Below the pieces are notes generated by a model, which was not told where the DNA came from, made no database searches, and saw nothing but the letters and a program-made list of their open reading frames with translations. Below, piece by piece: positions 52,501 to 58,542 of a DNA stretch of 64,000 bases; position 1 is the stretch's first letter; each line of letters opens with the position of its first letter. Location: positions 99,219 to 163,218 of the forward strand of contig JAUIJB010000001.1 in assembly GCA_030430455.1 (NCBI GenBank). Reading direction: 5' to 3'. The translations under genes and the position numbers were made by a program. This DNA comes from Verrucomicrobiia bacterium (lineage in GTDB: Bacteria > Verrucomicrobiota > Verrucomicrobiia > Verrucomicrobiales > Akkermansiaceae).

Positions 52501-54613
52501 CTCGCTGCCGGGCAGCGACCAGGTCACCCTGGTCGTCGGTGAGCCGACCAACCCGGACCTGGTGTCCAAGTGGCCGCTCGACGAGGCATCCGGCACGATC
52601 GCCAACGACGTCGTGGGCGACAAGAACGGCTCCCTCCAGGGCGCCACCAGCTGGAGCCCCGCCGGCGGCCGATTCGGTGGTGCGCTCGAGTTCACCGGTG
52701 GCGCGGACCGCGTTCAGGTCCCGGCCATCGACTTTCCCTTCGACAAGATGACTGTCGCGACCTGGGTCAAGCCGACCTCGTTCGCGGGCACGGGCGCCGA
52801 GGGACGATTTGTCTCGAAGGCGACCAGCACGGCGGCCACGGGCCACCTCTGGATGGTGGGCAACTACCTCGACGGCACCGCGATCCGCTTCCGCCTGAAG
52901 GCGGAGGTCGGCGACACGACCACGCTGGTGACCGCGCCGGGTCAGCTTTCGCTCAACGAGTGGACGCACGTGGCGGCGACCTACGACGGAGAGCACATGA
53001 GGGTCTTCGTGAATGGCACGCAGGTCTCGATCGTGGCGAAGATGGACGGCGGCATCGCCAGGAACCGCGGCGTGGGGGTCGCGCTGGGCAACCAGCCGGC
53101 TGGCGCCGGCGACCGCGGAATGATCGGCTTCCTCGATGATGTCCACGTCTTCTCGGCTGCGCTTGACGCCTCCGAGATCACGGACCTGATGAACTCCTCG
53201 AGCGGATCGCCCCTGAACACGCCTCCGAACGTGGCCATCAGCTCGCCCGCTGGTGGAACCTTCAACGAGGGAGCGACGGTCAACTTCTCCGGAACCGCAA
53301 ATGACGCGCAGGATGGTGAGATTTCCTCGTCGCTGACATGGGTCTCGAACCTTGACGGCCCGATCGGCACGGGTGCGAACTTCTCGAGCAATGCGCTGAG
53401 TGTCGGCACCCACCAGATCACCGCCACGGCGACCGACAGCGGCTCGCTGACGGGCAGCGCCCAGGTCTCGGTGACGGTCCAGGTCTCGTCTGGAACCAGC
53501 ACCGCCCCGTTCGCGGCGGACCTCGCGCTGGCGCTCGAGTCGGACGGCGGGGTGGATTCCACCGGATCCGCCGTCAACGGCTGGGCCGACCAGTCGGGCA
53601 ACGGCAACGACCTCTTCCCGGGCGGGGATCCGACGATCGGCACCGCCACCACCCCGAGCGGGGTCCCGGCCATCAGCCTCGACGGGGACGACCTCCTCGA
53701 GCGCGTGAATGCCACCCACCCGATCAACGGCCTTCCGATCGGTGGCGCCGACCGCACGATCTTCCTCGTGGCCAACTACCTCGACTCCGACCGCTGGGCC
53801 GGCGTCTCGTATGGCTCGACCGGTCCCGACAAGGGCTTCGGCCTGATCGTTCGGGATCCGACGGGTGAGCTGGTCCTGCAGGGCTACGGCTCGGGCAACG
53901 ACCTGGTCTCCGGCGAGCTCGGCATCGGTGCCGGCTGGCTGGTCCAGTCGGGCGTGGTGTCCGGCACCACCGGCACCCTGTTCAAGGACGGGGCGCAGAT
54001 CGGCCAGTACGTGAACAACTTCAACACCGCCAACAACCGTGTGGTGATCGGTGACGAGCTCGGCGGGCTCGGCCACGTGACCATGGATGTGGCCGCGGTG
54101 CTGGTCTACACCCGCGCGCTGGATGCCGGCGAGCGGGCCCAGGTCGAGAACTACCTGCAGGCCAAGTACTTCGCGGCCCCCTCGGCGATCGCCGCGGGCA
54201 GGGCGGTCGTGCCGGACTACCCGCAAGGCTACGAGGACTGGCTCGAGTCGCTCGGCATCGCCGGCGCCGTCGACGAGGACTCCGACCAGGCCGGTCTCGA
54301 CAACCTCAGCGAGTATCTCCTCGGCCTCGATGCCTCGGATCCGGCCGACGACGCCAGCTTCCGCCTGGAGATCCGCCGCGACGGCTCGGACGTCGTGCTG
54401 ACCTACCCGGAACTGGTGCCGAGCGGGAACTACCACCTTCGGATGAACGAAGACCCGGCTCTGCTGGGCGCTCCGGGAAGTGTCATCGACACGGTCACCC
54501 GGGCCCAGATCGAGGCCATGAAGCAAGCCGAGCGCGAGCTTCATGAGGTGGCGGTGCCCGTAACGGGCGGGCGCGGCTTCTTCAGCCTCGAATTCGAGCC
54601 GGACGACGAGTAA
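43538..54613 (+). CDS. Giant secreted protein: PQQ sugar-dehydrogenase-like propeller plus LamG/Ig modules
   Basis: This 3,691-residue protein has a signal peptide (cleaved near residue 48, LSAAPP). Residues 51-465 resemble the soluble aldose/glucose dehydrogenase propeller (NQPTSMRFLPDGRLIVLQKKG, CCHYGGGLDFGPDGKLWLTT, YGLRNPFRSRWD, FGWPTVEG). A PKD domain is at about 468-551, with further Ig-like segments to about 765. From about 770 to 3546 there are 17 modules in order A-B-C-B-A-B-A-B-A-B-C-B-A-B-C-B-A: A and C are LamG-like lectin folds of about 220 residues, B an Ig/cadherin-like domain of about 90. The end (3547-3691) has a Ca-binding-like DEDSDQAGLDNLSEYLLGLD segment. It is probably cell-surface or matrix-bound, binding or oxidising sugars. 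C6 precedes the ATG. Confidence 0.85.
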   Translation: MSPHPLGEMCRRLVTSLDSLRSRLFGSLLVRLLALGAALLGSLPAPLSAAPPENFYLEELIGGLNQPTSMRFLPDGRLIVLQKKGEILICDVTTNPVQYDVYMDFRDAEHLYGIISGQERGVLDIAVDPNFPAEPYVYVFYTPASGPNGALARVARYTHLENAGGLSSRGDYASEVILWEDTDPYNSCCHYGGGLDFGPDGKLWLTTGDHFFGAYADDVQHAGGGVHRFNKDGSIPADNPYIDGNGPNKDSTVAYGLRNPFRSRWDLETNRFFIAEVGGNAQDVAAEDLHIIQWDEASGRLVDDDFGTGGDNGVFDGIYFGWPTVEGMPPYSDFSNPVIDDVGAPIFSWKHNGTYSAINGGVVYRKDQFPVEFNGAYFYADSTRDFVRYIKFDANGNVSPNPAPDNIDTVNPDGTSYLFDPSPVGRIVSLDTGPDGALYYLSFTDAGGAYGQPNPSTPGSLRRYVYDAGTRPVIEEFTAAPVTGESPVNVSFTLRATDAGGDPMTYTIDFGDGTSSGPVALADGVTVVVNHSYSSDGSYTADLEVSDGVLAAHAEQQLAFGTPPTVTSLTATNDNPVPDPGFFRYGDTITFAATATDSDDNPIDGAQFDWSVQFVRPGNVHPSVEDVTGSSFEFPIPAQGQGFSGGVFYRCFLVVTDNNGLKTTETIDVFPEKVNILFDSEPSGMAVGVNGNRVEFTPFVLDTLVNYDHVITIEDTKCIGGTQYDFVSWSNGPTTSSQMYVAPVDDVILDASFVANGSCTVPPGGELELDGLVLQLESSQSVALNGGSLVAGWLDDSGTGNDFVASGDPQFGAVLTPSGLPAVSLDGDGDLLERVNTIDPVALPAGNTDRTVFMVARHNAASNWAGFTYGNPSGNQAFGLVVKSGTGELALQGYGGGNDLVSGQAGAGAGWVVQSARQYNGEATLFEGGTEIAQFIHNYNTQLGRAVIGEELGGAGVNAMDVAAVLVYDRALNDVERFNVENYLESKYLLNTAPQVTINAPLNGATVAAGASVAFSATAVDFQDGPLSDVEWSSNIDGALGTGETINAGALSTGTHTITATASDSTLLSGSDSITLTVSASAIFGSLEAIWPLDETTGTLATDMASDHDGTLAGGPTWVPDGGQFGGAIDFAGGAQRIDVPSFDVTGDELTLAAWVKPESFAGYAEEARYISKASGTAGSSHFWMLGNYQGDKIRFRLNTAVGGTATLISPAGQLSIGEWAHVAATYDGATMKIFVNGVQVASQAKTGNISTSGAVGIGIGNQPSGAGDRGLIGLLDEPCVFSASLEPADIAILMSSSAAPNTAPEVVISSPGDGAASTQGSSVSFAATATDGQDGNLSSSLSWSSDLDGVIGSGASFSTSSLSVGSHVITASVSDSGLLVGADSVMLTIVPAGGGSGAPFSADLVVALEATDGVGETGGDVEYWVDQSGFGNNLTPGGDPTIGTATTPSGLPAISLDGNDKMERENSANPLLGLPTGAADRTMFLVANYTGSEKWAGASYGSAGPDQGFGLIVRHPSGELVLQGYGSGNDLISGEIGIGAGWLVQSGVVDGGTGTLFKDGVQVGQIVNNYNTGNDRLVVGEELGGLGHVTMDVAAVLIYNRALDSGERAQVESYLQTKYLSGGGGNTAPTVAITSPGNGTTVPQGLAVNFAATADDTEDGDLSASLDWVSSLDGAIGGGAGFSTNTLSVGTHTITASVSDSGFFSGSDSITLTVEAAGSSAPFAADLVLALEADAGVDASGSAVNGWADQSASGNDLLPGGDPTIGTATTPTGIPAISLDGNDRLERINASAPLTGLPTGGADRTMFVVANYLGSEKWAGASYGTAGPDQAFGLVVRHPTGELALQGYGSGNDLISGELGIGAGWLVQSGVVSGTTGTLFKDGAQIGQYTNNFNTGNNRIVIGQELGGLGYVTMDVAAVLVYDRALDAGERAQVESYLQAKYLTGGGGNTAPAVAISSPADGSSVAEDSTLNFAASATDAEDGDLSASLAWVSDLDGPIGSGAGFSINTLSVGTHVITASVSDSGYLPGSDSITLTVDPNTGSAAPFAGDLALALESDAGVDASGSAVNGWADQSGNGNDLLPGGDPTIGTTTTPTGAPAISLDGDDLLERVNASDPITGLPTGGADRTIYLVANYLDSDRWAGASYGATGPDRAFGLIVRDPTGELVLQGYGSGNDLISGELGIGAGWLVQSGVVSGTTGTLFKDGVQIGQYVNNFNTGNDRLVIGDELGGLGHVTMDVAALLIYDRALDAGERAQVESYLQTKYLSSGGGNTPPLVSISSPGDGASVADGASVDFAASATDAQDGDLSASLAWVSNLDGPIGSGAGFSTSTLSNGTHVITASVSDSGSLPGSDTVTLVVGAPANPDLVAKWSLDEISGTTASDQVGGHDATLQGGPVWRPSDGQFGGALEFGGGAERAQIPAFDLAGDQMTIATWVKPASFAGTADEGRFVSKASSTAGSDHYWMLGNYVNGTAVRFRLKTANGGTSTLVSSTGQLELNQWHHVAATYDGANMRIFVDGDQVAITAKTGAITANGGVGVALGNQPAGAGDRGFAGSLDDVVIFSAALDASEIQDLMTMSTGTLPNSAPTVAISSPAGGTVNEGATVNFVATADDTQDGDLSSVLAWTSNLDGPIGSGASFSTNALSVGTHQITASVTDSGALTGSDVISLTVQTSTATSTAPFGDSLALALETDAGVATSGPAVTGWADQSGFGNDLMPGGDPTIGTVITPSGLPAIRLDGNDFLERMDSTDPITGLPIGGDDRTIFLVANYLGSNSWAGVSYGSAGPDRAFGLTVRHPTGELVLQGYGSGNDLISGELGIGAGWLVQSGVVSGTTGTLFKDGAQVGQYVNNFDTGNDRLVIGDELGGLGQVTMDVAAVLVYNRALDAVDRAQVEAYLQAKYLTGAGGNTAPVVAISSPGDGASVDEGATVNFAATATDTEDGDLSSSVSWVSSIDGSIGSGASFSSNTLSAGTHTITASVNDSGSLPGSDQVTLVVGEPTNPDLVSKWPLDEASGTIANDVVGDKNGSLQGATSWSPAGGRFGGALEFTGGADRVQVPAIDFPFDKMTVATWVKPTSFAGTGAEGRFVSKATSTAATGHLWMVGNYLDGTAIRFRLKAEVGDTTTLVTAPGQLSLNEWTHVAATYDGEHMRVFVNGTQVSIVAKMDGGIARNRGVGVALGNQPAGAGDRGMIGFLDDVHVFSAALDASEITDLMNSSSGSPLNTPPNVAISSPAGGTFNEGATVNFSGTANDAQDGEISSSLTWVSNLDGPIGTGANFSSNALSVGTHQITATATDSGSLTGSAQVSVTVQVSSGTSTAPFAADLALALESDGGVDSTGSAVNGWADQSGNGNDLFPGGDPTIGTATTPSGVPAISLDGDDLLERVNATHPINGLPIGGADRTIFLVANYLDSDRWAGVSYGSTGPDKGFGLIVRDPTGELVLQGYGSGNDLVSGELGIGAGWLVQSGVVSGTTGTLFKDGAQIGQYVNNFNTANNRVVIGDELGGLGHVTMDVAAVLVYTRALDAGERAQVENYLQAKYFAAPSAIAAGRAVVPDYPQGYEDWLESLGIAGAVDEDSDQAGLDNLSEYLLGLDASDPADDASFRLEIRRDGSDVVLTYPELVPSGNYHLRMNEDPALLGAPGSVIDTVTRAQIEAMKQAERELHEVAVPVTGGRGFFSLEFEPDDE
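45840..54175 (+). repeat. Seventeen tandem modules within the giant gene
   Basis: Modules A lie at about 45840-46500, 47725-48405, 48700-49372, 49670-50340, 51590-52255 and 53510-54175. Modules C (LamG with W-x-LDE and TIATWVKP) lie at about 46795-47430, 50632-51285 and 52547-53200. Eight B modules fill the gaps. The A copies share near-identical stretches of roughly 100 bases around GYGSGNDLISGELGIGAGWL (for example 49078-49190, 50046-50160, 51961-52075, 53878-53992), pointing to recent duplication or gene conversion. The first A copy (45840) is the most divergent. Confidence 0.85.
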
Positions 54614-54713
54614 GCTCTCCCCGGTAGCCCGTCAACGCGCGCGGCGCGCTGGCGGCACCGGCGGACGAGCGACCCTCGCCCGGATCCTTCATCCACTTCC
54701 TCCCCCCCAGGAA

Positions 54714-55661
54714 ATGACAAGACAACTTCGTACCGAACCATCGATTCCGGATGGCGCCCGCGTGGCCGTCGTCGGGGCGGGCGGCCGGCTGGGTCGCGCC
54801 TTCTGCGACGCGCTCGCCGGTCGTGCCACCGTGTTTCCGCTGTCGCGGCGGGAACTCGACCTGGCCTCCCCGGGGGCGATCCGCAAGATCCTCGGTGGCC
54901 TCGACTTCGACCAGCTGGTGATGACCGCCGCCCTCACCGCGGTCGACCACTGCGAGGACGAGCCGGAGGAGGCCCATCAGCTCAATGCCGAGGCGCCCGG
55001 CCTGATCGCCGGGATCTGCGAGGCCAGGGGCGCCCGGATGGTCCACTTCAGCACCGACTTCGTCTTCGACGGCGGCAAGGAGGGTCCTTACACCGAGCAG
55101 GACGAAGCTTCGCCGATCAGCGTCTACGGAGCCTCCAAGCTCGCCGGCGAGCAGCGGGTTCTCGCGGCCTCGTCGCGGCACCTCGTCGCCCGGACCTCGT
55201 GGGTCTACGGCCCGCACCGCCCGGCGTTCCCGGAGTGGATCGTGGCCCAGGCGGTGGCCAAGGACTCGCTGTCGTTGCCGGCGGAGAAGCTCGGCGCGCC
55301 GACCTTCACCTCCGACCTCGTCGACATGACCCTGCGGCTGATGTTCCCGGCCGGGGGGGAGCCGGCCGCCGGCATCGTTCACCTCTGCAATGATGGATCC
55401 TGCTCGTGGCGCGACTGGGGCCAGGCCTGCCTCGACCTCGCCGCCGCCGCGGGCGTTCCCCTCAAGGCCCGGGAGATCCAGCCCGGGACGCTCGGCGACA
55501 TCGCGGCCTTCAAAGCCCGCCGCCCGGTCAACAGCGTGATGTCCACCGCCCGCTATGCCGACTTCGCCGGCCAGCCGCCGCGGGCCTGGTGCGAGGCGCT
55601 CGCCGAGCACCTTTCCCGCAGCGGGCCGATCCTCGCGCTGCGCGAGCCCGCGCTGCCCTGA
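54714..55661 (+). CDS. rmlD: dTDP-4-dehydrorhamnose reductase
   Basis: This 315-residue short-chain dehydrogenase-type enzyme has VAVVGAGGRLGRAFCDAL (cofactor loop), VMTAALTAVDHCEDEPEEA, FSTDFVFDGGKEGPYTE and the catalytic Tyr-Lys in VYGASKLAGEQ. VARTSWVYGPHRP follows, as in RmlD. It makes dTDP-L-rhamnose from dTDP-4-keto-L-rhamnose. It is followed by rmlB and an rmlC-like gene; rmlA is not in the window. C7 (54702-54708) then AGGAA precede the ATG. Confidence 0.9.
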   Translation: MTRQLRTEPSIPDGARVAVVGAGGRLGRAFCDALAGRATVFPLSRRELDLASPGAIRKILGGLDFDQLVMTAALTAVDHCEDEPEEAHQLNAEAPGLIAGICEARGARMVHFSTDFVFDGGKEGPYTEQDEASPISVYGASKLAGEQRVLAASSRHLVARTSWVYGPHRPAFPEWIVAQAVAKDSLSLPAEKLGAPTFTSDLVDMTLRLMFPAGGEPAAGIVHLCNDGSCSWRDWGQACLDLAAAAGVPLKAREIQPGTLGDIAAFKARRPVNSVMSTARYADFAGQPPRAWCEALAEHLSRSGPILALREPALP

Positions 55662-55726
55662 GTGACCCGGGCGAACCCGACTCAAGTCCCAGAATACCAC
55701 CCTTCAATCTGCCACCCTTCAAGCAC

Positions 55727-56836
55727 ATGAACATCCTCGTTACCGGCGGTGCCGGATTCATCGGCTCGAACCTCGTCCACTACCTGCTCGCCGAGGCGGG
55801 CGACGACATCGGCCTCGAGGTCGGCAAGGTCGTGACTCTCGACAAGCTGACCTACGCCGGAAACCGCTCCAGCCTCGACGACCTGATCGACGAGCCCCGC
55901 CACGTCCTCGTCGAGGGCGACATCGGCGACAGCGGGCTCGTCGACCGCCTGCTTCGCGACCACGAGGTCGACGCCGTCATGCACCTCGCGGCGGAGTCCC
56001 ACGTCGACCGCTCGATCGACAGCCCGGAGGAGTTCATCACCACCAACGTGGTGGGAACCTTCAGGCTCCTCGACGCCTTCCTGCGCCACGTCCAGGAGAG
56101 CGGGAGGAACCGGCAGCCCGGCTACGGCAAGGTGCTTGGCGACGGCGGCGCGGCGACCTTCCTGCACGTGTCGACCGACGAGGTCTACGGCTCGCTCGGG
56201 GCCGACGATCCGGCCTTCTGCGAGGAGACCCCCTACGCACCGAACAGCCCCTACAGCGCCTCCAAGGCGGGCAGCGACCACATCGCCCGGGCCTACCACC
56301 ACACCTATGGGCTCCCGGTGGTCACGACCAACTGCTCGAACAACTACGGCCCCTACCAGTTTCCCGAGAAGCTCCTGCCCCTGATGATCCGCAAGATCCT
56401 CAAGGGCGAGACACTGCCGGTCTACGGCGACGGCTCGAATGTGCGCGACTGGCTCTACGTCCGCGACCACTGCCGCGGCCTCGCCATGGCCCTGCTCAAG
56501 GGCCGGCCCGGCGAGACCTACGTGATCGGCGGCAAGTGCGAGATGCGCAACATCGACGTGGTCCGCAAGCTGATCGAGGTCGTCCACGAGCTCGCCCCCG
56601 AGTCCGCCACGAAGACGGCGGAGGAACTCATCACCTTCGTCACCGACCGCCCGGGCCACGATCGCCGCTATGCCATCGACCCCGCGAAGATCGGCCGAGA
56701 ACTCGGCTGGGAGCCGCAGGAAAGCTTCGAGTCGGGCCTGCGCCGGACCGTCGGCTGGTACCTCGCCAACGCCCCGTGGATCGAGGCGATCGAGAACGGC
56801 AGCTACCGCGGCGAGCGGCTCGGCACGCTGGCCTGA
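55727..56836 (+). CDS. rmlB: dTDP-glucose 4,6-dehydratase
   Basis: The 369-residue NAD-dependent extended SDR enzyme has MNILVTGGAGFIGSNLVHYL, the substrate segment MHLAAESHVDRSID, catalytic HVSTDEVYGSLG and YSASKAGSDH, NCSNNYGPYQFPEKLLPLMI and YGDGSNVRDWLYVRDHC, all typical of RmlB. ATG 55727 fits the cofactor loop exactly. It converts dTDP-glucose to the 4-keto-6-deoxy intermediate. Second in the rmlD-rmlB-rmlC-like run. Confidence 0.96.
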   Translation: MNILVTGGAGFIGSNLVHYLLAEAGDDIGLEVGKVVTLDKLTYAGNRSSLDDLIDEPRHVLVEGDIGDSGLVDRLLRDHEVDAVMHLAAESHVDRSIDSPEEFITTNVVGTFRLLDAFLRHVQESGRNRQPGYGKVLGDGGAATFLHVSTDEVYGSLGADDPAFCEETPYAPNSPYSASKAGSDHIARAYHHTYGLPVVTTNCSNNYGPYQFPEKLLPLMIRKILKGETLPVYGDGSNVRDWLYVRDHCRGLAMALLKGRPGETYVIGGKCEMRNIDVVRKLIEVVHELAPESATKTAEELITFVTDRPGHDRRYAIDPAKIGRELGWEPQESFESGLRRTVGWYLANAPWIEAIENGSYRGERLGTLA

Positions 56837-56875
56837 ACCCCCGGCCGGCGGCCGAACGACCCGCTGCAACGACTC

Positions 56876-57613
56876 ATGGAACCACAAGCTGCAAACGAGT
56901 GGGGTGGCCTTCGCGCCGAGGCGCGGAAGCTGCTCGAGACCCGGGACTACTCGGCCGGCGACGTCGCCTCGCGGCTCGCGGGACCGGGCGTCGGGATCGG
57001 CACCGCGATCGAGACGCGCGACTCTCTCGGCGAGGCCTGGATCCCCGGCGTGGAGATGTTCCCGCGACGGGTCTTCCAGCAGCAGGGGCGCGGCTACTTC
57101 GCCGAGCTGACCCGCATGACCGAGGGCCCGCTCGAGCGGATCGGCCTGTGCCCGCGCCAGTGGGCCTCGGCCCTGATGCACCGCGACAGCGCCAAGGGAT
57201 TCCACATCCACCCGCCCCACATCCCCGCGGGAAGGGACCCCGCCGGCTGGTTCCGCGAGCAGTTCGCCGGGCCGGACGCGGACGTGTCGCTGCGCCACTA
57301 TGACAAGGAACAGTGGGATGTGATGTTTTTTCTAACAGGGATTTGCGACATGATCCTGGTCGATGAACGGGAAGGCATGGAGCGCCGGGTCATGCGGTTC
57401 ACGATCGCCGGGGACAGCCGGCCGGGCCCCGACAACGGCGCGGTGGTCATCCCGCCCGGGGTCGCCCATGCCCTCCGCAACGTCGGCAACGAGGACCTCA
57501 TCATGGTCTACGGCACCAGCACCTGCTTCAACCCGGCCTGGGAGGGCCGGATCGAGAGCGGAGTGGAAAAGGCCCCGCTGCCTGCCGACTGGAGCCGCTA
57601 CCTCGCGGACTGA
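56876..57613 (+). CDS. dTDP-4-dehydrorhamnose 3,5-epimerase-like protein
   Basis: In this 245-residue cupin, IPGVEMFPRRVFQQQGRGYFAEL and KGFHIHPPH match the RmlC beta-barrel (the active-site His is in the GFH segment), and PGVAHALRNVGNEDLIMVYGTS the C-terminal strand. It is about 60 residues longer than normal RmlC, mostly as an N-terminal helical extension, and the sequence is divergent. Following rmlD and rmlB, an epimerase role in dTDP-rhamnose synthesis is likely but not certain. Confidence 0.75.
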   Translation: MEPQAANEWGGLRAEARKLLETRDYSAGDVASRLAGPGVGIGTAIETRDSLGEAWIPGVEMFPRRVFQQQGRGYFAELTRMTEGPLERIGLCPRQWASALMHRDSAKGFHIHPPHIPAGRDPAGWFREQFAGPDADVSLRHYDKEQWDVMFFLTGICDMILVDEREGMERRVMRFTIAGDSRPGPDNGAVVIPPGVAHALRNVGNEDLIMVYGTSTCFNPAWEGRIESGVEKAPLPADWSRYLAD

Positions 57614-57697
57614 ACCGATCTTGAAGGAATCCCGGGGTCTCCCCCCGGACACACGCTGGGACCCGTAGAGAAGAAACCAAGCAAGCAGACAACGAAC

Positions 57698-58357
57698 ATG
57701 AAATCAGACAATCAAACCATGAACCGGAACGGCTTCGCCAGGCGCGTGGCCGGACCCTTCGGCGGGCTGCTGGCCTGCCTCACTGCGGTGGCCCTGGCGG
57801 TTCTCGGATCGGGCTGCGGAGGCACCGATCCGGAGGCCTACAACATCCCGGCCGAGGCCTTCCAGTCACGCCCGAGCAGCACGCTCACGGCGGGCGACGT
57901 GATCCGGGTGTCCTACCCGGGTGCGCCGGAAATGAACCTGACCCAGAAGATCCGGGCCAACGGCAAGGTCAGCCTGCCGATGGTCGGTGACATCTCCGCC
58001 GCCGGGCGGACCGTCAGCGGACTGCAGTCCTCGCTGTCGGGCATGTATGTCAACCAACTCCAGGATCCGACCGTGCTGGTCTCGCTCGAGGAACCCGCCG
58101 CGGCGGTCTACGTCTCGGGCGAGGTGGTCACCCCGGGCAAGGTCGCGCTCGACCGTCCGATGACCGCCTTCCAGGCGGTGATGGAGGCCGGCGGCTTCTC
58201 GAAGCTGGCCAATCCCCGCGAGGTTTACGTGATCCGGACCGAGGGCGGCAAGCAGCAGCGCTACGCCCTCAACATGGCCGACACCCTCGGTGGCGGGTCG
58301 CAGGCCTTCTACGTCAGGCCCTACGACGCGATCTACGTCAAGGCGAGCAAGTGGTGA
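57698..58357 (+). CDS. Polysaccharide export lipoprotein, short Wza type
   Basis: This 219-residue protein has a lipoprotein signal ending LGSGC (Cys at about residue 40). The Poly_export domain is at about 60-135 (LTAGDVIRVSYPGAPEMNLTQ, ANGKVSLPMVGDI), followed by one SLBB domain at about 138-200 (AVYVSGEVVTPGKVALD). E. coli Wza has 379 residues and further domains including the C-terminal membrane helix, all absent here, so another protein (perhaps the barrel at 15714) should form the outer-membrane channel. Starts at 57698 or 57719 are both possible. It is the last gene of the locus, followed by a strong terminator. Confidence 0.9.
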   Translation: MKSDNQTMNRNGFARRVAGPFGGLLACLTAVALAVLGSGCGGTDPEAYNIPAEAFQSRPSSTLTAGDVIRVSYPGAPEMNLTQKIRANGKVSLPMVGDISAAGRTVSGLQSSLSGMYVNQLQDPTVLVSLEEPAAAVYVSGEVVTPGKVALDRPMTAFQAVMEAGGFSKLANPREVYVIRTEGGKQQRYALNMADTLGGGSQAFYVRPYDAIYVKASKW

Positions 58358-58464
58358 GGCCGCCCCGGCGGCGCCCCCTCGGGGTTCCGCCGGGATGTCA
58401 GGGCCTTGCTAGCCTGCCAGGGCCTGCCTTAGAGGCTGCTGTAGCCTGGAAGAACTTGAGGAAG

Positions 58465-58514
58465 CGCCTGGGAGCGCCGGCGGATGCCCGCCGGTGATCT
58501 CCCAGGCGTTTTTT
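58465..58514 (+). terminator. Strong intrinsic terminator closing the EPS locus
   Basis: CGCCTGGGAG (58465-58474) pairs with CTCCCAGGCG (58499-58508), with a nested CCGGCGG/CCGCCGG hairpin inside, followed directly by six T (58509-58514). It lies 107 bp after the Wza stop. On the opposite strand it also lies just beyond the stop of the minus-strand gene ending at 58543. Confidence 0.9.
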
Positions 58515-58542
58515 CGTGTCCGCCGGCCCGGTTGGGCCGGCT

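Noticed and set aside
45840..54175. The regularly spaced repeats considered as CRISPR or other non-coding repeats
   Set aside because: Units are 270-680 bp, stay in one reading frame and encode LamG and Ig-like folds.
43583..54544. A 3,653-codon open frame on the minus strand opposite the giant LamG gene
   Set aside because: It mirrors the plus-strand codon bias of a GC-rich gene; composition is His/Asp/Arg/Val-rich and repetitive, and it has no signal peptide or domains. The plus-strand protein has clear domains.
15714..58357. Exosortase/PEP-CTERM system in the EPS locus
   Set aside because: EPS loci of this phylum often include one, but no exosortase-like membrane protein and no Pro-Glu-Pro plus helix plus Arg-rich C-terminus was found on the secreted proteins here.
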